Below, piece after piece: positions 44,001 through 57,300 of a stretch of 64,000 nucleotides of DNA (the stretch's first letter is position 1; every line of letters begins with the position of its first letter). The notes beneath the pieces are model-generated. The model was not told the DNA's origin, made no database searches, and saw only the letters and a list, made by a program, of their open reading frames with translations. Position numbers and translations under genes: made by a program. The stretch covers positions 1 to 64,000 of the forward strand of contig VZTJ01000755.1 of NCBI GenBank assembly GCA_013397795.1, read 5' to 3'. Source of the DNA: Orthonyx spaldingii. Lineage: Eukaryota; Chordata; Aves; Passeriformes; Orthonychidae.

Positions 44001-47000
44001 TAGATAAAGGTGCTGAGTTGTACAAAGAAGAAATTGACCATCTCAAAACACAATTGGTAAAATGTGATCTGGAAAGAATGAAACAATGCAACTCCTTTGA
44101 AGTGAAGTAAGTTCAAATTTTATCTTCTTACAGTTCTCAACAACTTTATTCTTAGCTTCTACTTCCCTCTTTATTTTTTCCAAATAATAACAAGTAAGCA
44201 TTCAGCTTGAGGTGTTTTAAGTTTTTACTGTAGTCAGAGAAAGTAAAATCTTATATGCACCTTGGATTGCTTACAAATACTCCTTCCCTATACATCCACC
44301 AAAATTTCTCAACTAACCATGTTCACCCATAAATGAAATAACTGTTCTGACAAATGAAGGCAAGGGGAAAATAGTAATTGAAAGCACTCACTACTTCACT
44401 AGAGAGATAGGATGCACCAAAAATAATTAGTCCAACTTTTGGGTCCACTTTACCTAAAATCTGTGTGCACTTTACCTAAAATCTAACTGACAACCAGGTT
44501 TATGTAGTTTTTCTTGTATTACTTGGGTATGTCTTGTATTTGATAGCTCATTGGAATTCAACTGACACTGTAATAACTATTAAACTGAGGTTTGCTGATT
44601 TTTTTTTTTTCCTCCCCTCCTGCCTCATATAGACTTGCTAATTATAAAGCCCTTGCAGAACACCAGGAACAACAGTTAACAAAGCTAAAAGAAGAACTGA
44701 GAAGAGCACACCAAGAGCAAGATGTTACTGGTAAATTAAAGATAAATAGCAGGGACTCCTTCATGTTAAACATTGAATTTTGAGGTTATATGGTTAAAGA
44801 CCAGATCAAGATGCAGGCCTTGTACCTCAAAGGAGAATTGGGTGCATTGGAAGATGAGATGGAAAGTAGACTACATTAGCTGCACATAAACTTCATTACA
44901 ATCACGGCAGTTCTTGTGTTTTGTTCCAACCATGTTTGCACTTGTGGAGGGATAAGCTGCAGTGGTGGTAGCTCATGTTGCCAATTTTCCTTGACATATG
45001 AATACCTAGTTCTAATCAAAGCTATGACATACCTGAAACAATAACTATTTTACCTCTAAATGGCCCAGTGAAAAGTCTTTCATGTTTCTTGGTATCTCCC
45101 TGGCAGTGTGAATACTGGGAGGTGTGTTTTGTGTAGAAAAAAGAATAACTGTTGTAATGGCACTTGTAATCCAGTGAAGTTCCATATATAACACCACAAG
45201 AAGGAATAGGCTGAAAAATGTAATGGCTTGGTTTTAAGCACTCTCCAAATAATGCATACACATATGTACAAATCTGTTTTCTAGTGCTGAAAGAAGTGGA
45301 TCCTCAGCAATACCAAATACCCCTTACTTGTGGTGGTGGCAGTGGTATTGTGCAGAGCACACAAATACTTGTTCTAAAATCTGAACACGCTAAGCTACAG
45401 AAAGAGAACTTGCATCTGAAGAAAAAAAATGACCTTCTACTAAGGTAAGTGGAAAACTGACTAGCAATATGTCAAATCATGTGTTGTATTTAACTATGTA
45501 CATCATTAGAGTTTCTGGGAGCCCTATAGAAGTAACTGTAGAAATCTATTAATTTTAGATTTCACATCATAAACTTTTATTTAAAGCAGTGTTTTGTGGC
45601 TTATGAAGTTGTAAAGGCATTTGAACTTTAAATTGCTTACTTTCCTAAGAATTTTTTAAATGCTGAAAGATACACTTGAATTGTATGTTGGAAGGACTTT
45701 CTGCTTAAAGAAAAATCCTCTGAAACCAAGAGACACACTTATTGCATTGACATGTCTGTCATATGTCATCTGAAAATATAGGAACTGTCTGTTCTTCAGG
45801 AATTTTTCCTTAAAGTAACTGCTTTAAACTTTCCTTACTTGAATGCTGGGGGTTTTTTCTTTGCAGTGATGAACTTCAACTGAAAGAGGAACTTAGGAAA
45901 TGGAAAGAGAGAGCACTAAAATGGAGAGAACGATCCTCAAGAGAAATCACTCGAGAGACAATACCAAAGTCTCCTAAGAAGACAGTGTCATATTTCTTTA
46001 AAGAGCAAATGCCCTCGTCCTCCAAGGAAACTGTTTCTCAGGAAATAGTGACTCAGGACCTATCAAAGCCTCTGCCTCTGACTTGTCCAACAAATTTCTT
46101 CAATAATTCCAACTTGGGTGTGCTAACAGGTACGTAACAGTGGTAGTGTCCTATAAAGATTTGAAGATGCAAAATGTAAGGGATGGCCTGAGTTGAGGGT
46201 AAATGCTCTACTTACATATTCAGACCTGAAACTTGCATTATAACAGTTTTCCTGAATGGTGTGTCATCTCACTGTTGAAAAGCTGACTATCTGAGCTGTG
46301 AAGCTTCTGTATGCTCTACAGAATCGAAATACCAAAATGAATCCTTCACCCCCTGAAGAATATACAAACTTTTTTTTCCTTTTCTGAGTGGAAGTGTTGA
46401 CGAGTGACTTTTAAAAGTGAATCAGAAAAATATTATTAGATAGCTGGTGCTCTAAAATGTTTTGCTTTTTAACTTGGTTAATGTAAAGACTTACACTAAG
46501 CACAGACTTCTGGGAAGACTATATAAGGTTAACTTCTAGTTAACTTTTTCCTGAAGTTTTTCAAGATGGTAGACTTTAGTCTTTGATGTTGCATATGCTA
46601 CTCTGCCTGGCTCCAGGTGCAATAATAGCTGTTTTGATGATAACTTCTGTTCCTCCACCCCTCTTCAGATTTCTTCTATCTGGCCTGCTGACTTTTAGTG
46701 ATCTACTGCCCTCATGCTTCTCACAGCTTTCAGAAGGCCCCAGCAGACATGTCGAAGAGTTAGACAGTTTTTGAGGTATTAATAGCAGTCCTCCAGAAAG
46801 AACCTGACTCATTGCTGTTTTTGTGATGGCCGACTTGGTAATAGCACGGCTTGCCTCACAACACAAAGCTCCTAAGAGGGAAGCTTTCATAGCTGACATA
46901 CAAAACACTAGTCAAGATTAAATCACTGTATTTCTGCAGCTTGTCCAACTGAGAGAGGCTTTAATGTTCTTGTCTTCTGTACAGATACACAACCTGTGGG

Positions 47001-47082
47001 CACAGAGTGCACAGAAGAACATCTTAAGCACTTGTTTGGGACTTCAGACAAAGACAAAGCCCCTGATTGTAGCACCCAGTAA
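12439..47082 (+). CDS. CENPE: Centromere-associated protein E (kinesin-7), 41 coding exons, complete
   Basis: Plus-end-directed kinetochore kinesin that moves chromosomes to the metaphase plate and takes part in checkpoint signalling. Exons: 12439-12494, 12711-12802, 13657-13746, 13825-13943, 15013-15132, 16046-16127, 16326-16393, 16474-16545, 18044-18095, 18921-19008, 19193-19319, 19968-20087, 21144-21302, 21655-21799, 23611-23705, 24019-24075, 24156-24323, 27227-27301, 27549-27671, 28025-28159, 28760-28937, 29398-29552, 30574-30888, 31692-32003, 32155-32313, 33144-33335, 33863-34150, 34254-34412, 35293-35535, 36407-36607, 36690-36836, 38886-39098, 40302-40511, 41047-41256, 42346-42567, 43206-43409, 43994-44106, 44633-44730, 45285-45444, 45867-46129, 46985-47082. 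All phases agree and give about 2,060 residues. Motor landmarks: GQTASGKT (86-93), NEHSSRSH (197-204), LVDLAGSE (235-242). A long coiled coil follows, and the C-terminus is CSTQ. Shorter than human (about 2,700), so a missed rod exon is possible. Confidence 0.93.
22130..22685 (+). repeat. CR1 retroposon fragment in CENPE intron 14
   Basis: + strand CR1 3' region: GGTCTCCAGTTTAGGAAGGACATTGAG, GAAGAAATTCTTCACTGTGAGGGTGGTGAGGCACTGGAACAGG, then GTTGGATGGG, and the typical end ACACAGACCATTGTATGATT. It is 5'-truncated as usual. The remaining intron sequence (21800-22129 and 22686-23610) shows no gene. Confidence 0.93.
25314..26196 (-). mobile_element. Solitary LTR-like element in CENPE intron 17
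   Basis: An 0.88-kb block more GC-rich than its surroundings. On the minus strand it starts TGTAGGGAACTGTCAGAGAC at 26196. Near its far end it carries an AATAAA signal (complement of 25392-25397), the layout of an LTR. ATGAT occurs at both edges (25309-25313 and 26197-26201), a possible 5-bp target duplication of the ERVL class. The 25314 end lacks the canonical CA terminus, so that boundary is uncertain. A purine-rich microsatellite lies at 25411-25465. ORFs inside are short and unconvincing. Confidence 0.6.
25411..25465. repeat. Purine-rich GA microsatellite
   Basis: A (GA)n run passes into GAAA/GGAAA repeats, entirely A/G on the + strand for roughly 50 bases. It lies inside the LTR-like block. 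Confidence 0.7.
28160..28759 (+). other. CENPE: CENPE intron with GC-AG boundaries
   Basis: The exon ending at 28159 (...KEKM) is followed by GCAAGT rather than GT, and the acceptor AG is at 28758-28759. Joining gives the expected CENP-E sequence (KEKM then NELLNNHNQ). Reading through the donor instead runs into a stop near 28286. GC donors with a strong downstream AAGT match are the known minor class spliced by U2. Confidence 0.75.
31692..34412 (+). other. CENPE: Duplicated exon modules in the CENPE coiled coil
   Basis: Exons at 32155-32313 and 34254-34412 are both 159 bp, both in phase 0, and align along their length: LRNTQNSLKESQ against LRCTRESLGQHQ, and SISEKESQ against SISEKENQ. Each is preceded by an exon whose end is also similar (ERDDLKQ...LREDIKDTVSM against ERDQLRETIQETISK). 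This indicates an internal two-exon duplication that extended the rod, about residues 898-1054 and 1119-1267. A 192-bp exon (33144-33335) lies between them. Confidence 0.75.
37099..37705 (-). repeat. CR1 retroposon fragment in CENPE intron 31
   Basis: Minus-strand CR1. The + strand begins with TAGAATCATAGAATCATTTAGGTTGGAAAAGACC, the complement of the CR1 3' end with its short tandem repeat. GGCAGCCTGTTCCAATACTTGA and CTCTGGACATGCTCCAGCACC follow. It is about 600 bp and 5'-truncated. The rest of this 2-kb intron shows no exon-like coding sequence. Confidence 0.94.
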
Positions 47083-47930
47083 AGATGCTCTGTTGTAAGT
47101 TGCCCTTGCAGTGGCTACAGCCAGGATCTGCATCTACAAAGGAAAATTGCTTCAGGTTAAAAGCCATCAGCCTCTACCATCTTTGCTGTCTTGGAGCTGC
47201 TACTTCCCACAACTGGGAAAGCTGGAATATGAGGACAAAAATGGAAAACCAGACATGTTGCCCCACGACCTGTTCATCTGCTGATGTTCTATTTCCATGT
47301 TTTGATGTGGATTTTTTTGATGGCAAGGAGAAGCTAATGTGTTGAAGAAAAAAATGGAAAAAGGAATGGATCACAAACTAATCTACTGTGAAACTTCTGT
47401 CTCACACTTTTCATTCTGTCATTCCTAAAACAGCCCTTTTCTGAGGGGATATTTGTATCTTCAGAGTGCTGTTGACTTGGAAAGAAATACTCTTTTTGTT
47501 TCTTTGCATGGGATTTTTATACCACGCCTTCTTTAAGCCAATAAAAACTGCATTTTCACCACAATCTTGACCTCTTTGGACACTGCAACCGAAGTTACTG
47601 ATCTTCTGTTTGTAGAGCACACAATCAAGGGTTCCTCTTAAACTCCTTAAAAGTTTCTGCAGCTCAGCCAGTTATGGTACTGTGAGTAACTTGGAATTTT
47701 GCATCATTTTTCAATATACCTGTCTAAAGTTGTGTATTGGAGTTTTTTTAATGGTAAGCAACAGACTTAACACTCTCCTGCTTCTCTAGTGAATGGAAAA
47801 CAAACCAGATCATTGGAGCAAGATGGACTCTTATTAACCTACTTATTTGTATTGCGAGGCCTAGTCTTTTGTATGTTTTATATGAGAAAATTTAATTTGA
47901 CAATAAATTTTCATGTGTTAAACATGTAAA
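47080..47930 (+). other. CENPE: CENPE stop codon and 3' UTR
   Basis: The stop TAA is at 47080-47082. The 3' UTR contains AATAAA at 47540-47545 and again at 47902-47907. The second is followed by a TGTGTT-rich stretch and is the likelier main site. Use of both would give two mRNA lengths. Confidence 0.6.
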
Positions 47931-47934
47931 AATG

Positions 47935-50900
47935 TTTTTACTGTTCACTTGTGCTATGATCCAAGGATGTTGATTACAACATTCAGTGTCTAAATGTTAC
48001 CAAATGATCTATCTTTTATACTGATTCCATCACTTCCATCATTATTATGCTTCTTTTCTCTGTGCTCTATAACCTTCTGCAGCAATTATTTGTGCAGAAG
48101 TTTACTGTTGCACAAGCCTGTTGTCAGAGTTTTGTTTAATTCTTTGAGTGTATCAGAAAATGATTGAAGTCTAAAACATAGACCCTCCTCCCTTTCTTCC
48201 CCACCATGCCTTCCACTGCCAACTAAACAGGAATTTGGTACTCAGAACCTGAGATCAACTCTATTAAGAATGAAATCATCATCATGAGATGACAAAGTCA
48301 TACCTAAGAAAGATACCACACCAAAAGCATCATCCTTCTTTTATAGGAATATAGCTCTCAGTGATGCTAGGTCCTGTTTGGGTCACCCAAACTGACAAGC
48401 AAATGGCTACACTGACATCTTCCTGAGCATTCAACAGTTACTGGAATTGGGAGAGTCACACAAGGATTACGTACCTGATGGAGGTACTTCTTTAATAAAG
48501 AACCAACCTTCTATTTACTTTGAATAGCTGAAAACGGCCAACTAAGGCAGGAAAACCGTACCTACTAAGAAGTTCCAAGCTTTTATCTCAATTTCTGACC
48601 TGGAATGTGCTTTGGGAAGCTATTAAAGGCATAACTAGCCAAAAATATACAGGTTCTAAATACTGTTACACAGTTGAGCACTACAATGTCTTGTTTCTGA
48701 CTACAGCCACAGATAGGTAAGGAGCAATTCATTTTCTGACAGGGATAAATGCAAAGTGCTGGTGTGTTTGTGGTGGCTTTTTTTTGTTTTTTAAGTTGGT
48801 TTTGGGTTGGTTTTTTGTTTGGTTTGATTTGTTACTTTTTTTATTTCCCACTTTCATGAAAGGGATTTCCTTTGGCTACCAGCATTTCGGTGTTCTAATA
48901 AATGAATTAGACTGACTTTTTTCTTCCAGACGAGAGAAAGGAGGTGTATATATAGATCTACTTCTTTCATATACAATTTCCAATGCATTTTTTGTGAATT
49001 ATTGCTTATTTGGAACATTTCCAGATTTGGTGATTTTTTTGATGATTGAACCAAAAAAAGCAGAAACTTACTGCAACAGGTCTGTGTCTGAATTCATGTG
49101 GCAAAAGCTGAAGGGCAGAAGGATAAATGCTTTTAGAAAATTAAATCATTAAAGATTTTGTTTACTGGGGAGCTGATTTTAAAAGCCTTAAAAGCGATCA
49201 TAATTTAGCTGAAAGACAGGATAAACTGAACTTTTGTGTATGTGTATCCCAGTTTAGCCACAGAAATGGTTTTTCTGAGGACAAACTAACTGAATTTTAG
49301 GCAGGACACCAAATTCCTTAAAAATACTACCAGTAGCTTTAAGTCTGCTGTGAGTTTATAGCTAAATTAATTTGTTCTAGAATTTTTCAGTCTAATGATA
49401 TTAATTCTGCTTTAACATATGCAAGTTAAACCACTAGGAATAGAAGATACATTGGCAAATCACCAGTTTAACAACAACAAAAAAATCACATAAGTATTGT
49501 CCTGGTTTGGAATTTGATAGCTTATATTGCAAAAAGACATTGCTTGGAAAAACATGTTTGTGGCCTTTTTTTGGTGGGAATGCTATTGATCTCTTAAATT
49601 CCCATGGGAAGAGAATCAGCTAATACTGGTGATCTTTTTGTGTCCTTTCCAGTGCAGGAGAAAAATCACACTTTTTTAAAATCCTGTCTCACTAGATGGC
49701 AGCATCTCAATATTTCAACAGGAAATTACGTTCGTATAGAGAAACTCAGCAGTTGGACTACAAATCCCAACAAGCACACTAAAAAAAACAAAACTGTAGA
49801 ACTTCCTTTTGTACAAGGGTCAGTAAATATAACAAAGCTGTTTGAGAGCTCTTGGTGAGTGACTGTACTAATATTTATTTGTAAATATTTCACAGAATCA
49901 GTATGGCAAATGTTCAGAAAACCTGATTGTTAGATTGAAAAATGTATTTATAATGCATTTTGCTTCCCATGTGTTACAGTGATTTGGGGAAGTACTTGAA
50001 CTGATCCAGGTGGCTTTTGGAAAGAAAAGAATTTTTCCATTACGTTGCTTCAGAAGTCTGATTTGTTGAATCTGTAACCTTCAGAAAAACATTTTTGCTG
50101 CAACTTTTATCAGGAAAAAGTCTAACAAAACAGAATTTCTGATCAAAATAAAAGAAATTAATAATTGATTCAAAATGTAGGGCACTAAATTCGACTTGGT
50201 AATCTGAGTCGCAGCACGGATTTGAGCATCTCTAGAGGACAGCATTGGCTGCTAACATAGGGAAGATTATGGCACCTTTATCTTAAATTCACAGTGAAGT
50301 ACTTGGTGTGTTGGATTTATGTGTATATTTAAAGACTTTGTGTTCTTATGATACCTTCCTACACTCATATCTACATAGATGAAGTTGCTTGGAGGATTAT
50401 GAAAATGCAGGAGTTTTGCTTATGAGGAACTTGGTTAACAAACTCCAGATCCTGCACTGTGACTGGAACACAGTGACTTCACTTTTTAGGAAGATCTTTG
50501 AAACTTCCCAAGAAGTAATTTTCTCCATAAATAATCAAAAATCTACAAGAATGAGAGGATGGTGTTTGTTTTTACTTGTTTGTCTGCATTTTTAAATGCT
50601 GTTTTTTGTTAAACCTAACACAGCACTTGAAAAGGGCTTTATTTTGCATTTTGGCTGCTCCATACAGACTAAGGTAGCAGCTCTTAGAGGTTCCCTACTG
50701 CCCCCAAGCATGCTCAGTGTTCCCTGAGAACAAGGAACAAGAGGCAAGGCTGGCAGCTTTATTCCCCCAACACCCTCCTGCTTTATTGGGGCTGGGAATT
50801 TATTCTGCTGGGAGATTCTTAAGACAACTGAGAGCAGATACCAAGGCCCACGGTATTTTGTGGAATTTACTGCAGTCTAGGAAGCTGAAGAGTTTGTAGT

Positions 50901-51310
50901 TAGAGAGAAACAGAAGACACACCTGCTTTCTGAGAATACCATGGACAGTGAGTGGACATACATACTACGTTACTAATTATTGTACTGCTGTTTCATCCTG
51001 GGTATTTTTTTTTTGCCTGTTTAAGAAAAAATAAAATCCAATTCCTGTTATAACGAGGCTTGATGTCTGAGCTCAAATGCTTTTTGATTTCTTGATGTCC
51101 TTACATATAATTAAAAAAAAAAAAGATTGGGGTAGCCCTGCCCCTCAGAACCCTGGATAACTGAGGGTCACACAGCAGCCAAACAGGACAATTGTGATGG
51201 CAGAAGTACACCCTGGATCATGTCTAGCTTTGGGAACATATTAGCATCCAATTCCCAGGGGTGGTGTTGGCTCATGTTTTTGTTAAATTCCTGTGACATC
51301 CCGTGCCTGT
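47935..51310. other. CENPE-BDH2 intergenic region
   Basis: About 3.4 kb, AT-rich, between the CENPE polyadenylation signal and the splice acceptor before the BDH2 start. It contains only short ORFs and T-rich simple stretches (for example 48778-48842). It should hold the BDH2 promoter and at least one noncoding 5' exon, but no CpG island or convincing exon stands out. I found no additional gene. Confidence 0.5.
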
Positions 51311-51323
51311 ACAGGTCAGCACC

Positions 51324-54300
51324 ATGGGGCGGCTGGATGGCAAGATCATCCTGTTGTCTGCGGCAGCACAGGGCATTGGTCGAGCAGCTGCTATTGTAAG
51401 TTGGAAAATGTTTGTTCTGCTGTGCCTGTGCAAGGTCTCTAATGCTAGCTTGTCCAATGACACCTGCACCAAACTAATTCTTTAATTAATAAACCATAGA
51501 CGAAGTCAGGACTACACTGTGAAAAAATCAGGGAATAATGTAGCCACTATGCTGTATCATGCAGGCTTTGTGCTGTTTGAATTTATGAAAATGTCCAGCT
51601 CTGAGTGGAGATGTTAGATAAGGATAAGAGCAAGATTTGAGGACAGCTGCATCTGCTTTTTTAACAATGTATCGTTGGTACTGTCTGTACATTTTATCCA
51701 ATATCTCTGTTGCTTTTTTCTGGAAGAAAATATAGATGATAGAGGGAATATTTCCTAGTCTAGGTCTGGATACTGTGAGGATCCCTTACAGTAAAGCAAA
51801 GATATTTTACCTATATTCATGATTGACATAAGTAAGTCTACATGATACTAACAACACTGCTACACCATTGTTTGCAATGAGCAACTAAGAAACCTTTTAC
51901 AAATTTTGTTTGATTACTGTTAAGCAGAATTCAAGGTATGTATTAAATTTCCAGTTAGCTTGTAACTCTTAACCAGTTCTTCTGCTACTTCCCTTTTCCA
52001 TGGCCAATAAAAAACCCAGTAGAGTTATCTCGTTATCTCTGTAAAGTAATCAACAACTCACAAAAAGCTCCCGTAGGATTTTTGCCAGACTAGTTGGTTT
52101 CTCATGCATGTGGTTAAGAACACAGAGGACTGCTGATTTTGACTCTTACATAAATCACTCAGTCCAAGGAGCAGGTAATCTTCCTGATGGTTTCACTTTG
52201 TAAATACCCAAAAAGCCATGGAAGGCTAGCATGTTTAATGCCACTATCTTCTTGAGCTGCACTTGAGACACTTATTTTGAAGATTAGTCCAAGATGTCAG
52301 AAAACTTTTGAGAGAGTTTACTTTGTTAGCTGTTGATTTATCAGTAATCATAATACAAAGAAAGAGGCTTTTGAGGAGACCATCAAGAATGAAACAATGT
52401 CTCTGGATAAATATCAAGTCATGCTGCTTTTAATAGTGTTCTATTCCAATGATTTAGATACAATGGATTTTGTTTAAAAAAATCCTTGTTTACGACTTCT
52501 GCCTTTACCTGTCAAATTTCATAACTTCATTTAAATCTAACAATACAGACAATTCTAGCCCTATATTTATAATGTGCCTACTAGTGCAGCTAATAAGGGC
52601 AATAATAATATCCATTATCTTAGTCTAGTTACTGTTCTTATACTTTACTTAGGGATTCCTTACTTTAGGGAAAACACCTTAAATCTGTCTTATCACACAA
52701 AGTTACATAGTTGTAACTATATCACAGGATGTGTGCAACTCCCTGATACGCCAGAATGAAAACCAAGAGATCAACTGCCTTCAGCCAACTTCTATTTCAA
52801 GCCAAAAAGGACCTGAGAAGAAAATGGATTTTATTTCTGGTACAATCTGGAAGACTTAAATATAAACTGCTTATCTTGTATTCTCCAGGCTTTTGCTAAA
52901 GAAGGAGCCAAAGTCATTGCTACAGACATCAATGAGTCTAAACTGCAAGAACTGGGGAAATATCCAGGTAAATGGCCTACAGCAAGCATTAGTTCAGCTC
53001 TTACAAGTTTTGTGTAGGCTGTCTGAGATATATTTTGAGGATAGGAAAACTTCAAAAAGCCAGAAAAAAAGGAAAATATCCAGACAAATTATTTAGATGT
53101 TAGCACTGCTTTATTCTGTGGTGTGAAATAGCAGAGATTTAGAATGTAAAATATTCCAACATCAGCACATCAGATAGACTATTATTCCAGGCATGTGGAA
53201 TAACTGAGTTTCTTATGTTACAGAAGAAGTTGATGTTTGTTTGCCAGAATAGCACCCATTTCAGTTACCTTGTGGCATCACTAGGCTAATTGTCAAGTGC
53301 ATCACTCTGGAAGGCATGGAATGCTTTTCTCTGATCAAGAGAACATCCCACTATACAAAAAGGTAGACCTAGTGTCTTGCATTTCTACGGTCCTTCAATT
53401 ATCCTTCTAATGCATTCCTTACTGTCTTGTAGAATCTATATGTCTTCAGAAAGTTAATTCTAGCAACACTAGAGACACCTATTCTGTTTGTACAAATGTT
53501 CAGGCCTGAAGGTTACTTTTCTACTGACACCACAGGAACATGCTTCAAGGAGCAGGCTTTGCACAGACATGTTTCTAATAACAAGTAATACAAGTGGGAC
53601 ATTTACCTTAAAAATTATTTTTTCAATATTGAAATAAAAAATAAGACCTGAGTATATTTCACAACTGAAAATGCTTATAACTTGATGTGAGAGAAGAAAG
53701 TGGATTTAATTAATTCCTACTACAGGATGACTGTAAAATGCACAAAACCACAGCTGGCACAGCTTTTAGCATGAATATCAGTCTCTGCCAACTGAAGTTC
53801 ACCACAAGCAATCCCTTTGTAATTCTTTGGGAACTTTAGGACTTTTCAGGTTCCTTCTGAGGGCTTTTGGGAAAGTGTTGCATTTTTTCCCTCTGCTAGT
53901 ATGCTCACAAGGAAAGAAATAATTTTCCATATACTCAGAACCATTTCCACCCTTTAGACATAAGATTAGTCAATCTATAATTCATCAAGACTTGGCATGT
54001 TGTGGTGTGAATTTTATCCAGGAGAAGTAATTCCAATGTGATGTTAATCACCAGCCTGTAGTCTGATTGAATCATTATACACAAATCTCTTCAAAAGGGT
54101 CTGTATCATTTAACTAAAGCATATAAAGCCTATTCACGGACTTGTCAATTTGGCTTCAAAAAAACCAAGTTTTTATCCATTTCAAATCAAATTCTCCTTT
54201 AATTTAGACAACACTTAGATGCTTTACAGACAGCTTTAAAGTAGTTCATACAATCATATCTGCTGGGTGAGACTTCTGGAGGCTATGTAGTCCCATCTAC

Positions 54301-57300
54301 TGCTCAAAGTGGCACTGTTAGACCAGGTTGCTCAGGGCTATGTTTAATCAAGTTCTGAATATCTCTAAGGATGGAATTTCCTCAATAACCTCTGCAGGAC
54401 CTTGTTCCAGTGTGACTGTCGTCATGATTTTAAAATAATAATTTATGCAAAATAATTTTTCCTCATTAATTAAATGATATGAAGCTTGTTCATAATGTCA
54501 TTGACTACAGGGGAATGTAGCATGTAATGTTACTGAATGTGTGTGACACATGTAACTAGTTCCAAGTAATTATTATTCTATGATAACGAGCATGGAAGCT
54601 CATTATGATTATATAGGCTCTATAATTCTTCTGTGTGAGAGTATAGGGGAATTAAAATTTATTTGGCATGCTTTTTTGGTAAACTATGCTCCTTGTGTCA
54701 TGCTGTATAACAATTAAAACAGTTGATCATTTTAATTCTCTCCTGAAATTTTAAATAGCATGATACACTGTCCCAGTTTAACCATTGCACTTACTTAATC
54801 ATTAAGTGCAGCTCTCACCGAATAGAATGCAATTTTCAGCACATCAGAAAAATAATCAGCTAATCGTTAGTCAAATACATTGTGTTTTCTAGGCATTCAA
54901 ATACAGGTTCTGGATGTCACCAAAAAGGAGCAGATAGAAAAGCTGGCCAAGGAGATTGAAAAGATTGATGTCCTCTGTAACATTGCAGGGTAACAGATTC
55001 TCTTTGCTACTACTATTTTTCCAGTATTCCCTGTCCTTCAGAACTACTTTCTATTACTTCAATGCATTTTATTTCTTATGTTTTAATGGATTTTATACCC
55101 CTAATACAAACTTTCACATGTTTTCATCAAAACTGAACTTTTTGTGCACAATCACATAAACCAGGCCAAGATAGAACAACTCTGGAACTTATGTTTTCCT
55201 CACTCTATGGGTACCCTGTACTGATGCCTTTGGCCCTTCTAGCACAACAGTGAGCAAAGCTGACAGTCTGCTAGTGCTCTATTTTATTTTTTTTTTATTA
55301 TTCTTCTATTGCCAATCATTTTGTTGCACGTATTGAGTTTGCCTTGTGTCCTTGATACTTATCAGAAGAAATACACTGCTGAATGCATTCTTCAAAAGAG
55401 CTCTTATCCCTCCTTTTCAAGGTTGGAAAAGTTAACTACTACAAAATAGTAATGGGAAAAGGGCCATAGAAATGTAAACTACAGACAGTAATCCACTTCA
55501 TGCATGTATTTCTAGGTTTGTTCATCATGGAACCATTCTGGAGTGTGAGGAGCAAGACTGGGACTTCACAATGAACCTCAATGTTCGCAGCATGTATCTA
55601 ATGATCAAGACGTTCCTTCCAAAGGCAAGGCTTGGTTGCCCACAACTTTTAGTCTCTGCTGCATTGTTTAAAATATGAGAGATCAGAATTGTTGCCACTG
55701 TGACAAAATACAAGTGTGCAGCTTTGGGTAGGGGATCATTTAGATTACAGTGATCCTACTATAAAACATTCTCTGCATTGCATAATATTTCAAGTAGACA
55801 ATTTATCTAAAGGATATGGTAGAGAAAATTTATTTGGGGAAGTGACCTATGTAAACTAGCTAAAATACTTCAGGTTTTATACAGCACAGTGAGGGAGCTA
55901 TTGCAATACAGTGCTAACGTATTATGCTACAGGACACAGCTGCACAATACCACTGCTACAAAATATTTATAAATAATGTATATTAACGTGAATTTTATAC
56001 AGCTCTGGGGACTCTCATGGGAAGAAATTCAGGGACACTGATGCTAATATGCTGATTAGAGCAGAACAATTCAATGAATGTAGTAGTTTGAGGGTGCTTC
56101 TTGGTTTTGACGTAATAACTAGGTTTGGGTCTACAAAAACTTGCAGACTGAATAAGGTGCTCGCATTTCTGTAAATGCAAAGGCCAGATTTGAAAGCTGT
56201 AACCATGACTGGATTACATCTACTCTATTCAGTATTGTTCCAGTTCTTTATGTTTTGCTGGTTTGGGTTTTTGTTTGTTTGGGGGTGGGTTTTTTATTAG
56301 CTCAACTTAAGTTTCAAAGATTGGGGTTTTTTAACTACTTTAGGCATATCAGGTTTTGGGATGCGTAAGAAAGTCATAACTTAAAGAAAATTAGCTACAA
56401 TTCATAGATGTTAGAGTGTTGTGCTTACTCTTCTTCAAAACAAGAAGAATTTGAGTGGAATCAGTGAGTTGCTGCATTAGTAGATGGTATGAGCAGATGT
56501 CTGTGTAGGGTAACTTACTGTAGAGACAAGTAAGGCAATGATGGAGAGGTGGCAACCTAGGGAAAAAATCCATTCCTGGCATAGTTTTTAATCCTGACAT
56601 GGCTTAGGGGATCTGAGTGAGAATTTCACTCTGCTTTACTGCTTCAGTTGATGCCTTTTTCTCCTGGTTTCAGGAATGAACACTAGACACGGCTGGAGGT
56701 TAGAGGGTTGAGGGTCATTTACCTCAGTATTATAATAGGATCTTGTTCTGATACATCACGTCACGAAGCCCACCATGCATGCATGCTTTTCTCCCTTCTC
56801 TTCTTCTCTTCTTCTCTTTTTCTGTTCTGCTGTATCCTCTGTATCTTCTGTATCCCCCCACTCTACTCACGTATACAACTTATAGACCTAATCTCCCGGA
56901 GGGGCCAATAAGTTTACAGAACACGTTCTACTGAGGGGAGCCATGGCTCCTCAAGATAGTAGGATGTTTGGTATCTTAGCTCTACAGGACCTTGGAGCTA
57001 TCCTGAGTTATCAGACTTAGAGAAGTGCAAGTATGCATGCTAATACTTGTGGATACACAGAACTGTGTAAAAGGTATAAAAAGAAATAGCAAAAAATCCT
57101 TTTGGCATCACAGTCAATGGCACCTATCCATGACAATCAAGCTTTGCTACCCTGGGTATCAAGTGTACATAGGGCTGTTCTGTGAGTTGCTGGGGGCTAT
57201 TTTACTGGACCTGCAGGTGACAAACTATTTTGCATTTGAGTGACCCAAGTACTCTTTTGCAGATGCTTAAACAGAAATCTGGAAATATTATAAATATGTC

